Below the pieces are notes generated by a model. That model had not been told where the DNA came from and ran no database searches. It saw only the letters and a list, made by a program, of their open reading frames with translations. A program made the position numbers and the translations under genes. Positions 17,665-27,200 of a stretch of 42,228 bases of DNA are shown here, in pieces. Source of the DNA: an uncultured Succinivibrionaceae bacterium (GTDB lineage Bacteria > Pseudomonadota > Gammaproteobacteria > Enterobacterales > Succinivibrionaceae); NCBI GenBank assembly GCA_944389865.1, contig CALXNX010000015.1:1-42228 (forward strand), in the 5' to 3' direction. Position 1 is the stretch's first letter; every line of letters begins with the position of its first letter.

Positions 17665-18413
17665 TTTCTCTCTCCTTCTTCTTTGAAAGGATTTTTGACC
17701 GCGGCAAAAACACTTCTTTCGGGGGTGGAGAGTTCTTCCGATCTGCGGTAATGACAGGCAAAGCGCGCGGCATTGCGCTCATCATGGGTGACCACCAGGG
17801 CGCAGCAGCCAAGCTGAGCGCACCATTGCTCAATCAAGGCAAACAGCGCTTCGGCTTTATTGGGGTCCAAAGCCGCGGTGGGCTCGTCGATTAAAAGCAG
17901 TTCCGGCTGCCCGCTCACCGCCCGGCAGAAGGACGCACGCTGTCTCTGCCCTACCGACAATTGATGCGGATAGGCCGTGAGCAAATCGCTGATCCCTAAG
18001 GCATCCGCGCATTCCTCAGCCTTTGAGATCAGCCCGCGCAGCTCCTGCTTGGCACTGTCCCCGCTAAGGCCGCGCGCCCGCAGGGCCAGCTGCGCCTGGG
18101 TCTTTATATTGTCCCGCACGCTTAAAAAGGCGGTAAGGCCCCCGGTCTGCGGCATAAAGCCGATATGCCCCTGCCGAAACAGCGCCCGCGCCCGCTCGCC
18201 CTGCAGGGAAAGCACATCCTGCTTTCCCAAGGTAAAGCATTGGCACGTACACTCCTTGATAAGCCCCAGGCACTCCAATATGGTGGATTTGCCCGAGCCC
18301 GAGACCCCCGTCAGCACCGCCGGCACGCCGCCTTCAAGCGTCAATTCCGGCAGCGCCACAGTAAGCTCCGGGCCGTAGCAGTACGTGAGGCCTGCAGCGT
18401 GCAGCACCGACAT
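17661..18413 (-). CDS. ABC transporter ATP-binding protein (LolD/MacB type)
   Basis: ATPase of 250 residues. Walker A is GVSGSGKST at 36-44, the Q-loop lies in FMPQTGG near 87-92, the signature reads LSVGQ at 152-156 instead of LSGGQ, Walker B is LLLIDE at 172-177 and the switch histidine is in VVTHDE near 208-213. The size and the PTAALDP after Walker B suit the LolD/MacB group. It starts within the stop of the VWA gene (TAATG) and overlaps the permease gene by 4 bases. It drives the FtsX-type permease downstream. Confidence 0.88.
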   Translation of the reverse strand: MSVLHAAGLTYCYGPELTVALPELTLEGGVPAVLTGVSGSGKSTILECLGLIKECTCQCFTLGKQDVLSLQGERARALFRQGHIGFMPQTGGLTAFLSVRDNIKTQAQLALRARGLSGDSAKQELRGLISKAEECADALGISDLLTAYPHQLSVGQRQRASFCRAVSGQPELLLIDEPTAALDPNKAEALFALIEQWCAQLGCCALVVTHDERNAARFACHYRRSEELSTPERSVFAAVKNPFKEEGERK

Positions 18414-20362
18414 TAAGGCAGCGCCTCCAGCGGCACCGGATAGACCGCCGCATCCGGCGCGGCATCCGGGGAGAGCTGCACCCAGCGATCGACATCGGCG
18501 TTCATCTGAATGTAGTAGTTAAGCTTGCTCTCCAGGGCGCGGATCTGCGCATCCTGCTCCTGCGGTCCCATGGCGCTCCACGAGTCCTCGCTGATGGAGG
18601 CGATGGCGCTCTTATAAGGCAGCTCGGTGAGGTACTCGCCTAAAAGGCCGCTCTGCGCAATAGTAAAACTGTCCTTTTCAGTAAGTTTGCCCGGATCGCG
18701 TCCCAGGGCTGCCGTCAGGGACTTTAACTGCGAGAACATGGCGTCGGCCGACAGCACGCCGGTTTCGGCTGCATCCTTGACGCCCTTGGTGACTTCATAG
18801 AGATCGGAAAGTTCCGCCTTGGTCAAGAGGACCACCGGGGTGCAGACGGATTTTCTCGGATCTTTAAAGTCGCGATCGGACAGATAGCCTTCAAAGACGG
18901 ACGGTGCTTTGGCTCCGGTGACGCTGCCCAAATAGCGCAGCTGCATGGCGTAGCCCAGGAGCGCAGTATCGGCAGCCAGACTGTTCTCCTCACCCTTGTC
19001 GGGGACAGCCGCGGACCCCGCAGCCAATTCCCCCTGTGAGGAGAGACGCACCTGCTCGGTAATCGAGGAGGCCAGCTCATCAATGCGCTGCCCAAAGGCC
19101 TCGACATCGCCGGCATTCACCGGATAGTACAGGGGCTTGTTCAGCACGCTGTTAAAGGACAGATCCTGATACTGCGCGGCTGCCGAGGCATGATTCTTTT
19201 TGCCGGCATTGGTTAAAAGATGCAGGGTGTAAATGGCTGCCCCCTGATGCTCGGCTTCCAGACGCAGCTGCGAGGCGTCAAGTCCGGTAGAGGACTGATC
19301 ATTGGAACCTGAGATAGCGCCCGCATCCGTAATCAGCACAATATAACGCCCGCCGAACTGCTGCCAGTTGACCTGCTGCAGCGCGGTATTGATGCCGGCG
19401 TAGGCATCCTCATCAAAGAGCGCGGAGGAGACCTTGGCCTGATTTAAATCCTTGACCTTGGCGGCAAATTCCGCACCGGAGGAGACGTCGCCCGGGTTCA
19501 CATAGAGCCTCGAGGTGTATTCGAGCCCCGGCACCCTGCGCACATCGCCTCTAAAGGACACCAGACCGAAGCTGACGCTGTCGGCAAGGCCCGCCTGTTC
19601 CAGGCGCTGATAGACCGCCTCGATGCCCTTCTTGGTGCGATCGATGTAAGGCTGCATCGAAATGGACGAGTCGATGACAAAGACAATGGCCGCTTTAAAG
19701 GCGGTGATGGCGGAAGCGGCCGTGCTGTCACCCCCGGCCGCTGCCCCATGCTTATCGCCCGCTTTGGCATTGGCATCCTGCTCGGAGACCGAGGCAATCT
19801 TCAGCTCCTGCACAGAGGTGTCGTCTGAGAACCAGTTCTCCTCGCTCTCCAGGATCGGCAGCAGATAGAAGTGCTCCTTGTAATCGACGTACTCGGCCGG
19901 CTCCTGGGCGGCTACGCCGTCTGCCCTGCCGGTCTGTTTTAAGCTGTCGTAATAAGGCTGCGCCGCCGCCCCGGCATCATCTGCGCCGATGATCGCATCG
20001 AGCTTGGCCTTGTCCGAGAAGATCAGCGCCAGCTCGCGATCGGCCGGATTGGTAAAGAGCAGCGCCAGCTGCATCTTCCAGTCGATAGCGCAGGAGCTGT
20101 CGATAAAGCCGGCCTTCTTATCGCTGGTATCCGGACCTACCTCCAGCGTACCGTCGGCATTGCGCGCATAGACATAATAGCGGGTAAAGGCCGGAATGGG
20201 TTTGCCTTCGGCATCCGTCGGCGAGCTTTTGAGCACGCATTCAGGGGTGGTCAGCACGCGCTGATAGAGCGTGGTCTTGCCTTCCATCAGCAAAGGGGCG
20301 GCCGCTGCGTTAAAAGTCATCGCCGCGAAAGCCGCTGAAACGACAGTACTTAATAGCTTCAT
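18413..20362 (-). CDS. exported VWA-domain protein of the srf operon
   Basis: A 649-residue secreted protein: signal peptide of about 22 residues ending NAAAA, then an N-terminal domain of about 190 residues, then a VWA domain from about 223. The MIDAS motif is DSSIS at 231-235, and VLITDAGAISG near 333-343 supplies the later metal ligand. The C-terminal 200 residues are mostly helical without known motif. No lipobox or membrane anchor is seen after the signal, so it is expected to be free in the periplasm. It probably binds another protein through metal-dependent VWA contact, the FGE-like protein being a candidate. It is coupled to the ABC ATPase gene by a one-base overlap. Confidence 0.8.
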   Translation of the reverse strand: MKLLSTVVSAAFAAMTFNAAAAPLLMEGKTTLYQRVLTTPECVLKSSPTDAEGKPIPAFTRYYVYARNADGTLEVGPDTSDKKAGFIDSSCAIDWKMQLALLFTNPADRELALIFSDKAKLDAIIGADDAGAAAQPYYDSLKQTGRADGVAAQEPAEYVDYKEHFYLLPILESEENWFSDDTSVQELKIASVSEQDANAKAGDKHGAAAGGDSTAASAITAFKAAIVFVIDSSISMQPYIDRTKKGIEAVYQRLEQAGLADSVSFGLVSFRGDVRRVPGLEYTSRLYVNPGDVSSGAEFAAKVKDLNQAKVSSALFDEDAYAGINTALQQVNWQQFGGRYIVLITDAGAISGSNDQSSTGLDASQLRLEAEHQGAAIYTLHLLTNAGKKNHASAAAQYQDLSFNSVLNKPLYYPVNAGDVEAFGQRIDELASSITEQVRLSSQGELAAGSAAVPDKGEENSLAADTALLGYAMQLRYLGSVTGAKAPSVFEGYLSDRDFKDPRKSVCTPVVLLTKAELSDLYEVTKGVKDAAETGVLSADAMFSQLKSLTAALGRDPGKLTEKDSFTIAQSGLLGEYLTELPYKSAIASISEDSWSAMGPQEQDAQIRALESKLNYYIQMNADVDRWVQLSPDAAPDAAVYPVPLEALP

Positions 20363-20382
20363 CTTTATTTTCCTACGCTCCT

Positions 20383-21408
20383 TTACTGCGCGCCCTGCAG
20401 CGCTTTAACGGCGGCAGAGGCCGCAGCATGCCCGGGATCACCCTCCAGGACCTTGTTATACCAGTAAACGGCATCGGCGGCGCTCTTCTTAAAGCACACG
20501 CTCTGCGCCTGACTATTGGGGTCCAGATACTGTGCATACTGCAGCGCAAAGTCGCCGCCCTTTTGGCGGCCGAGGCCTAAATACAGCCGGCCGGCCAAAT
20601 CGCAGCGCTCGGCATTGACTGCGTCGGCGGCTAATTTAAGCAGAACCGCATCGGCAGGCCTGCTGTTGAGGCACCCGGACAATTGATCGGCATCGCTTAA
20701 GGCGTTATTGAGCGCACACGGGGAGGTCTGAGCGGCAGGCTCAGGCTCGGGAGCAGACTGCGGCTCAGGTTCCGGGGCAGGTGCGGACTCTGCCGCGGCC
20801 GGAGGTTCGGCTGCCGGTGTCTGCGCCTTGTCATCCCCGCCTGCAGTCAGGAAATACGCGGCCGCACCGAGGGCGGCGAGCAGAAGCACGAACAGAGCAA
20901 TGATGAGCCAAAGCTTGCTCTTTTTCTGCGGTGCGGAAGCGGCTGGAGCTGCAGCAGGAGCGGCGGCAGCAGATGCCGGGGCAGCGGCCTGAGAGGACTG
21001 AGGCGCGGCCTGCGCGGTATTCAAAAACTGCGGCGCGGCCGGTTTGGCCGGACGGATGTCAAAATCCGACAGTCTGCAGTTCAAAGCCAGCGAAGCTTTG
21101 TCCAGTTCCCCATTAGGGAACATTAAAGACAAGGCGCCGCGCTCCAAATTGTTATACATCAGCGCCTCAGCGGCTTCCGCCGGCAGCTCCAGCTGCAGTC
21201 CATCGTTGCCGTACATGGCGGTAACTTTAAAGGGCATATAGCCGTCATTGGCTGCGGGCCACTTATCGATGGGACCGGCCGCGCCGTCAGAGCTTTTGAT
21301 CTGTACGCCCACGCTGTGCCCGGGGTGTACGTAGGTAAGCTTTGCATCCAGATGCATTAAATACAGCACCGGACGCCCGCCGGCTGCAGAAATTAAACCC
21401 TGCATCAT
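20383..21408 (-). CDS. membrane-anchored protein with PEA-rich linker and Cys-rich C-terminus
   Basis: No named family was recognised. The 341 residues divide into an N-terminal domain (1 to about 120, beta-like, without signal), an Ala/Pro spacer, one membrane helix (about 170-190), a Pro/Glu/Ala linker (about 197-228) and a C-terminal domain of about 110 residues with four Cys. The end of that domain (AVYWYNKVLEGDPGHAAA) looks like a Sel1/TPR helix pair. The layout repeats that of SrfA and of the second VWA protein in the operon. The start is the first of two adjacent ATGs, with GGAG 11 bases upstream. It follows srfC by 31 bases. Confidence 0.72.
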   Translation of the reverse strand: MMQGLISAAGGRPVLYLMHLDAKLTYVHPGHSVGVQIKSSDGAAGPIDKWPAANDGYMPFKVTAMYGNDGLQLELPAEAAEALMYNNLERGALSLMFPNGELDKASLALNCRLSDFDIRPAKPAAPQFLNTAQAAPQSSQAAAPASAAAAPAAAPAASAPQKKSKLWLIIALFVLLLAALGAAAYFLTAGGDDKAQTPAAEPPAAAESAPAPEPEPQSAPEPEPAAQTSPCALNNALSDADQLSGCLNSRPADAVLLKLAADAVNAERCDLAGRLYLGLGRQKGGDFALQYAQYLDPNSQAQSVCFKKSAADAVYWYNKVLEGDPGHAAASAAVKALQGAQ

Positions 21409-21439
21409 GTTTTAGAAATCTCCGTATTCTCCATACTCT

Positions 21440-24223
21440 TTAATTCTGGCCTGCAGCTACCTGCAGCGGCTCTAAAATGGCCAGCAGCTCGCGATTGGCC
21501 TGTGCTTTAAACAGCATCGGCTGATCCCCGCTCTGCTGCGCATTGGCCGCCTGCATGGCCAGCGCGAGGGCATTGCAGTAATCGGCGGCGAGCATGAGCT
21601 CGTAATTGCGGGCATCCTCATCCAGCTGCGGTACCGGGAAGCCGTAGATATCGGGCTTGACCGTAAGGCGCTCCAGCTGCTGACCGTCAGATAAAGTTTC
21701 TCCTGTCTGATTGACCTCAAAGCAGGCATTGCCTTCAATGGTGCACACAGTGAAATACCGTACCGGCGACTGCAGCTTTGCCAAATTATCGGCATCGAGC
21801 TCGGCGATAAAGTCGCTTAAGAAGCGCGCGGTCAGCACCGCAAACTGGGCAATCAGCTCCTCGCGGCCGCTGCGCCCCACGCTCTGCAGGAGCCTGGTCA
21901 AACGCTCCTGCAGGCCGCACTGCGCACTGGCGCTTAAGGCGCTGATCTCGGTGCACATATCGCGCAGCAGCCCCGTGACGTTATCCTTAATCTCAGACTC
22001 ATTTCCCTTGGCATTAAGCCAGGTGCCGTCGCCTCTTTGGAAGAAAGAGAAATGCTCAGCCAATTTTTCTACCGCCAGAATATTCTCGCTCAGGCTCGCC
22101 CATCCGCGGGCAGTTTCACGGGCGATTAAGCGCCCGGCCGGGCTCCTGGGCAGCTCCTGCAGATGGGCGCGCAGCAGGCGCAGCGCCTCGCGGGCAAAGC
22201 GCGGGGCATTGTCTCCGGCCCCGAAATTCTCCTGATACAGGGCGGCAATTTCACTTTCGGGCACATTGAGCGCAGCCTTAAGCCGCCCGAAGATCCTGGC
22301 CACTGCATTGCACTGCAGGAAGTGATCGCCTATAGCGAGGGCCTGCGCGCGGTAAGCTGTGAGGGCCGCATCGCCTTCCGGGCGCGCATAACGCTTCAGC
22401 GAGGGCACCAGGCGGCTTAAATACGTCTTTACAGGCAGCAGGCAGCGCTGAGCGCGCTCCTCAGGGCTTAATTGATAGTGCTCCATCAGCTCCCTGCAGA
22501 TGCGATCCACGCCGCCGTCCGGGCTCAGCACGCTCTTTAAGGCCTCAGCCGGACCTGCCACATGCGCGGCAAAGAGATCGCTCTCCAAAAGTTCCCCGGC
22601 AATGCGATCAATGCGTTCTTTAAACTCCGGATTAATGCCGGTCTCCACCCCCTGAGAGTTAAAGGTAAGCCAGGTGTTGGACGGAATATTGGGGCGGCGG
22701 GCCGGATAGAAACGGCAGTACGGCCGGCCGTCCCAATCGGCCAGCCAGCTTTGGGCGGAGATGCGCTCCAGCGCATTGGCCATTTCCTTATCGGCGGTAG
22801 TGGGCTGACCGCCTTCAATTAAACTTAACTGACGCACGAAAATTTCATCAAAGCGGGTAAGTGCACACAAAAGCGGCGGATACTTAAAGCGCCTGCGCTC
22901 CTCCGGAGTTTTGCCGGCGTTCAGTTCAATCCACGAGGTCAGAATAGGCACAATGGAGCTGACTTCCTGCTGCGCGCGCACGCCGATGCAGAAGAGCAGC
23001 ACGTCAATCTCGCGGCGCTGGGCATAGCGGTCAAATAAATAAGCTACCTTGCCGCGGCGGATAAACTCCGAGCCCTGCTCCTGCATAAACTCGGTCGGCG
23101 TGTCGTCGTTCAGCATATTCTTTTCATCGTTTTCAAAGCGCTGCAGCTGATCCTTGCGGCGTTCACGCGCGCCCGGGAAGTCCAGCACGTCAAATTTATC
23201 GAGCTGACTGGTGCCCGACAGCGGGAAGGTGATCTCAAGGCTCACCGCCGCCAGCACCGCAAAGGGCAGGGAGACCTCGGTCTTTGTTTCCTTATCAAGG
23301 CACACCGTGATCTGCGGTTCAGTCTCAAACAGCTCCTTTAAAGTAGAGATGCAGATGATGGTGCCGGCCTTGCGCTGCATCAGCTGCCCGTCCACCTTCT
23401 CGACAAAGGCCGAGAGCGGCGCATAGATTTCCCCGCGTCCGCCGAATTTGAGCAGTTCCCGACAGATGCGCTTATACATCAGGCTGAAGACTTTGCAGTT
23501 TTTCCAGAAAAAGGAGAAAAAGCGCACGCGGCCTTCCAGATTTAACTGCGGCAGCAGGGTGCGCGCCTTAATCCAGAAGGGATGTTCGGCCGTTAAATCC
23601 TGCAGCCGGCCGCCGCTGTGACGGGCGATATAGTCCGCGCAGGCAACCGCATCTTCCAGGGTAAAGTAATTGGGCTCGTCTCCCAAGGGATTGGCGGCTG
23701 CAAAATCACGGCAGTTCTGCAGATGCTGATCCAAAGCGGCATCTGACAGATCGAACTTAATCTGATTCTGCTCCAAATCGTTAAAGAAGGAGTTCACCAA
23801 AATCATGGCGATTTCAGCTTCCTTAAACACCCGCACGCGGATGGGGAAACCCGGCAGCCCCTGATCCTGCGCATGGGTAAAGCGGGTCACAAACCCGGTA
23901 GCCTCCTGATCGTGCCCCGGGGGATTGATATGGGTTAAAAAGTCGATCTGCTCCCCGTCCCAGGTGGTTGACAGCACGCCGTCAGCCCCGGCAGCCATGC
24001 GCGAGACCAGATAGCTCTTGCCCGCCTGCGACGCGCCGAAAACGCCTACGGTGGTCTGTCCCTGCTGCACCTGCGCTGCCGCCGCGGCGGCATTGGCCGC
24101 GCGGGCTAATTCAGTGGTCAGCTTATCGGCCTCGGCGTCCAAATCCGCACTGACGCCGTGCTGCGCGGCAATCCATTGCCGGCCCTGCACCGCAGCCTGA
24201 TGTACTGCTGCAAAATCCTGCAT
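21440..24223 (-). CDS. srfC: SrfC family P-loop protein
   Basis: A 927-residue cytoplasmic protein of the SrfC family (putative virulence factor family in Pfam terms). It has GTPase-like motifs: P-loop GASQAGKS at 63-70, a possible switch at NPPGHDQEATG near 100-110, a G3-like DFPG at 348-351 and a G4-like TRFD at 456-459. The long distance between P-loop and G3 indicates a big insertion. The rest is mainly helical, so a dynamin-like or septin-like mechanical role is possible. No export signal or membrane helix is seen. It lies 14 bases after srfB. Known members were found as SsrB-regulated factors in Salmonella; the biochemical action is not settled. Confidence 0.85.
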   Translation of the reverse strand: MQDFAAVHQAAVQGRQWIAAQHGVSADLDAEADKLTTELARAANAAAAAAQVQQGQTTVGVFGASQAGKSYLVSRMAAGADGVLSTTWDGEQIDFLTHINPPGHDQEATGFVTRFTHAQDQGLPGFPIRVRVFKEAEIAMILVNSFFNDLEQNQIKFDLSDAALDQHLQNCRDFAAANPLGDEPNYFTLEDAVACADYIARHSGGRLQDLTAEHPFWIKARTLLPQLNLEGRVRFFSFFWKNCKVFSLMYKRICRELLKFGGRGEIYAPLSAFVEKVDGQLMQRKAGTIICISTLKELFETEPQITVCLDKETKTEVSLPFAVLAAVSLEITFPLSGTSQLDKFDVLDFPGARERRKDQLQRFENDEKNMLNDDTPTEFMQEQGSEFIRRGKVAYLFDRYAQRREIDVLLFCIGVRAQQEVSSIVPILTSWIELNAGKTPEERRRFKYPPLLCALTRFDEIFVRQLSLIEGGQPTTADKEMANALERISAQSWLADWDGRPYCRFYPARRPNIPSNTWLTFNSQGVETGINPEFKERIDRIAGELLESDLFAAHVAGPAEALKSVLSPDGGVDRICRELMEHYQLSPEERAQRCLLPVKTYLSRLVPSLKRYARPEGDAALTAYRAQALAIGDHFLQCNAVARIFGRLKAALNVPESEIAALYQENFGAGDNAPRFAREALRLLRAHLQELPRSPAGRLIARETARGWASLSENILAVEKLAEHFSFFQRGDGTWLNAKGNESEIKDNVTGLLRDMCTEISALSASAQCGLQERLTRLLQSVGRSGREELIAQFAVLTARFLSDFIAELDADNLAKLQSPVRYFTVCTIEGNACFEVNQTGETLSDGQQLERLTVKPDIYGFPVPQLDEDARNYELMLAADYCNALALAMQAANAQQSGDQPMLFKAQANRELLAILEPLQVAAGQN

Positions 24224-24237
24224 CGCTTTCTCTCTCC

Positions 24238-27200
24238 TTAGAGTTTAATTACGCCGCTTTGCGTCCAATAAACATTATCGCTGACAGTCTTTAAGTTAAA
24301 GACGAAGAATTCCTCCAAGCCGTTCCCGGCGGCATCGCTGTCCGCGAGCTTGAGCTCTTTGATCTTGAATTTGACCACCGGCGGCAGCTTATCCTTGAGC
24401 ACCCGCTTTAAGTACGGATACGGATGATCTTTGTCCTCCGAATGCGTGATACAGGCAATAGCAAATTTCAGCGTAAAAGCATTGCGGTTTTCATTGCAGG
24501 CGGCCCGCGCCTTATCAAAGGTCCGGTTAAGCCGACTGCGCTTGGCCGCCAGATAAGCGGTATAAAGCTGATTGAAGGCCACCGTGCGCGCGCCCTGCAG
24601 CCGGTCATAATCGCCCGCCGCCTGCCCGGCCGCCGCAGCTGAGAGCTCCTGCAGTTTGGCCGCCAGCAGCTGCTGCAGGATCTCGGCCAGCGCGTCCTTT
24701 TTCTTCCTGCCCCCGAAAAGACCAAACTTCATGGTCTCGACCTGAGCTTCAGCCTGCTGCTGCAGCTGCGCCTGCATCTCCGGTGTCAAAACCGCAGGGG
24801 GCGGATTCTGCATGCGCTCCTGGCAGCTGTCCAGATCCTGACAGGCCTGCTTGAGATCATTGACCAGCTGTTCAATGGCGGGGCTGATTGCAGCGGTCTG
24901 ACCTGCCATCAGGTCCGCGAGGTTCATAACCTCCGAATTGGACAGCTCGCTAATGCTCTTATCGGCGCACAGTCTGCGGGCCTCCTTCATGGTTCTGGTA
25001 TCTTCGATACTGTCGATAAGCTCCAGCCTATATAAAGGATGGGCCTGACTTAAGGGGCTGCCGAACTGACGGTAGCCGAAGTTGGCGGCCAGCTTTAACT
25101 GAATGGTCTTGCCCTCGGCCAGCTGCTCAGCCTCATTTTGTCTGGGATCCAAACCGGCACCGGCATCGAGGTTAAAGGCAACCAGCCTGCTTGCGGCCAT
25201 GGCCGCCGCGAAAGGCTCACCCTCAGGGCGGTTGAAAATCTCAACCTCACTGGCGCTGTAGAACAGCTCGATGACGCCGTCTTGAGGAATACGGCTGTCA
25301 TCATTCAGGATGCCGATATAGTGCATCTGATTTAACGGCGGCTGCGGCTGTGCCTGATAACGGAAGTTCGGGAAATTGGTGTGATCGCTGCGCATGTGCG
25401 AGAGCAGGGCCCCCACCGCGGCCGTAGTCTTCGGGTCGCCGATGTGGATGCCGTCCTGCCGGAACGGATACCACGGGCACTCATAGCTGTGCATCGAGAT
25501 AATGCGCTGCGGACTGAGCCCCAAACGCTGCTCAAAGTAGCCGCGAATGGCCGGCAGCTGCGAGGGCCGTCCGGTTAAGAGCACCACGTCAGGCTCGTAC
25601 TGATTGATCAGCGCACAGAGCTCATGCAGCGCCGCGGTCAGGCTGGTGCGTCCTGCGCGAATCCGGCGGTCAAAGTCCGAGAGATTAAAGGTCAGAGGCG
25701 TATTTAAGAGCTTAAAGCCCGGCAGGAACTTGTCCATGCTCTGCTCAGCCCAGCTCACGGCCGCCTGATTGGGCTCAGGATACGGAGCGGGAGCATTGAG
25801 CTGCCACTCCAGCGGCAGATCATCCAAAGTCTCCGTACCCTGCAGGAAATCGTGCAGCGTGCCGGAGACCGTGACATCCTGATCAGCCTGTTCGACAAAA
25901 TGCTCCAAATGGAACATTAAGCGCAGCGCGACTTTGGAGAACAATTGATCGACCAAATGCAGCCGCAGCACCTGATGCTCGATATTGCCGGCGCTGTTGG
26001 CAAAGATATTATTAACCGTGGTCATACCATCGTGCCTGCCGGCGGCATCCACGGCCATGCGCACGGCCTGGAGTGGTCCTGCCTTTATTAAATCAAGGAG
26101 CAAATCATCGCCGGCCGTACTTAAACCAGCGGACAGCACTTCATAAGGTCTGATGTCGCTTTCATGCTCGGCAGCCCCCTCGGGGAAAGTGTAATCGCGG
26201 ATCACGAGATCAGAGGTACCGCCGCCGATATCCAGCGAGGCGATGCGGGCGCTGATTAAAGGATTGCCCTGTGCATCTGCGTCATGATTATTGAAGCGGT
26301 GCTGCATGTGCGGACGGATTAAATGCTGCAGAAAGCTGCGGCCCTGCCCGCCGAAGACTTTTTGGATCTCGTTGTAAAGGTACACTACCTGCCCGGCCTC
26401 AGCCTCATTCCAATCAATGCGCACATCAGGCAGCGGGAGAGAAAGCTCCGTACCTGCCGTCAGCGCAAAAATCTCCGGGGCGGACTTATCGTAGCCGAGG
26501 CACTTCCACAAAATGCCAAGAGCTTCATACACGCAGGAGCGCAGGTTCTCGCGCTCCTCCTGCGCCATGGCCGGCGGCACAGTTAAAATCACGGCTGACA
26601 GCCGGCGCGGCGTTTCGGCATCGCGCTTGGAGTAGCGATGCGCCGCGCTGTTCATCTGCACCAGCGCCTGCAGGAAGATCTCGTTTAACATCATGGTCAT
26701 CAGCGAGCGGTAGGAATAGCCCGACTGCAGACACAGGGTGTTCTCCGGCTCGGTAAAAAGCGCCTGCCCGTACGCATTGATAAAGCTGCAGTAAGGCAGC
26801 TTGAAGGCCGGCTCCTTATTTAAAGTGCGCGCCTTGTCGGTAAGAGCCGGGGATTTGATCTGATAGGACATGTTGTTGAAAAACCACACGTCATCATCTT
26901 CCCCCTTGTTCTTCCATAAATAGCGCTTGGGGGAAGTCAGACCGGTCGCGCCTTCATAGCCCTGCATTAAGGCGGACAGATTGGCAGCTTCGGTGCCGAC
27001 GCGCACTAAGGAAGGCCAGGTAAAGGCCGACAGATTTTTGGAGCGGGCCGATTTGCCGTCAAAATCAAACTGCGGCTTGGCAAATTCCAGGCGGCTGACA
27101 AAGGGATGATCGTATTCGTTCTCGGGGGCGGTGAGATCGCGCAGAACCAATTTAGCCGTGCTGCTGAAATCGTCATCCGTGACACCGGAGTCCTGATGAT

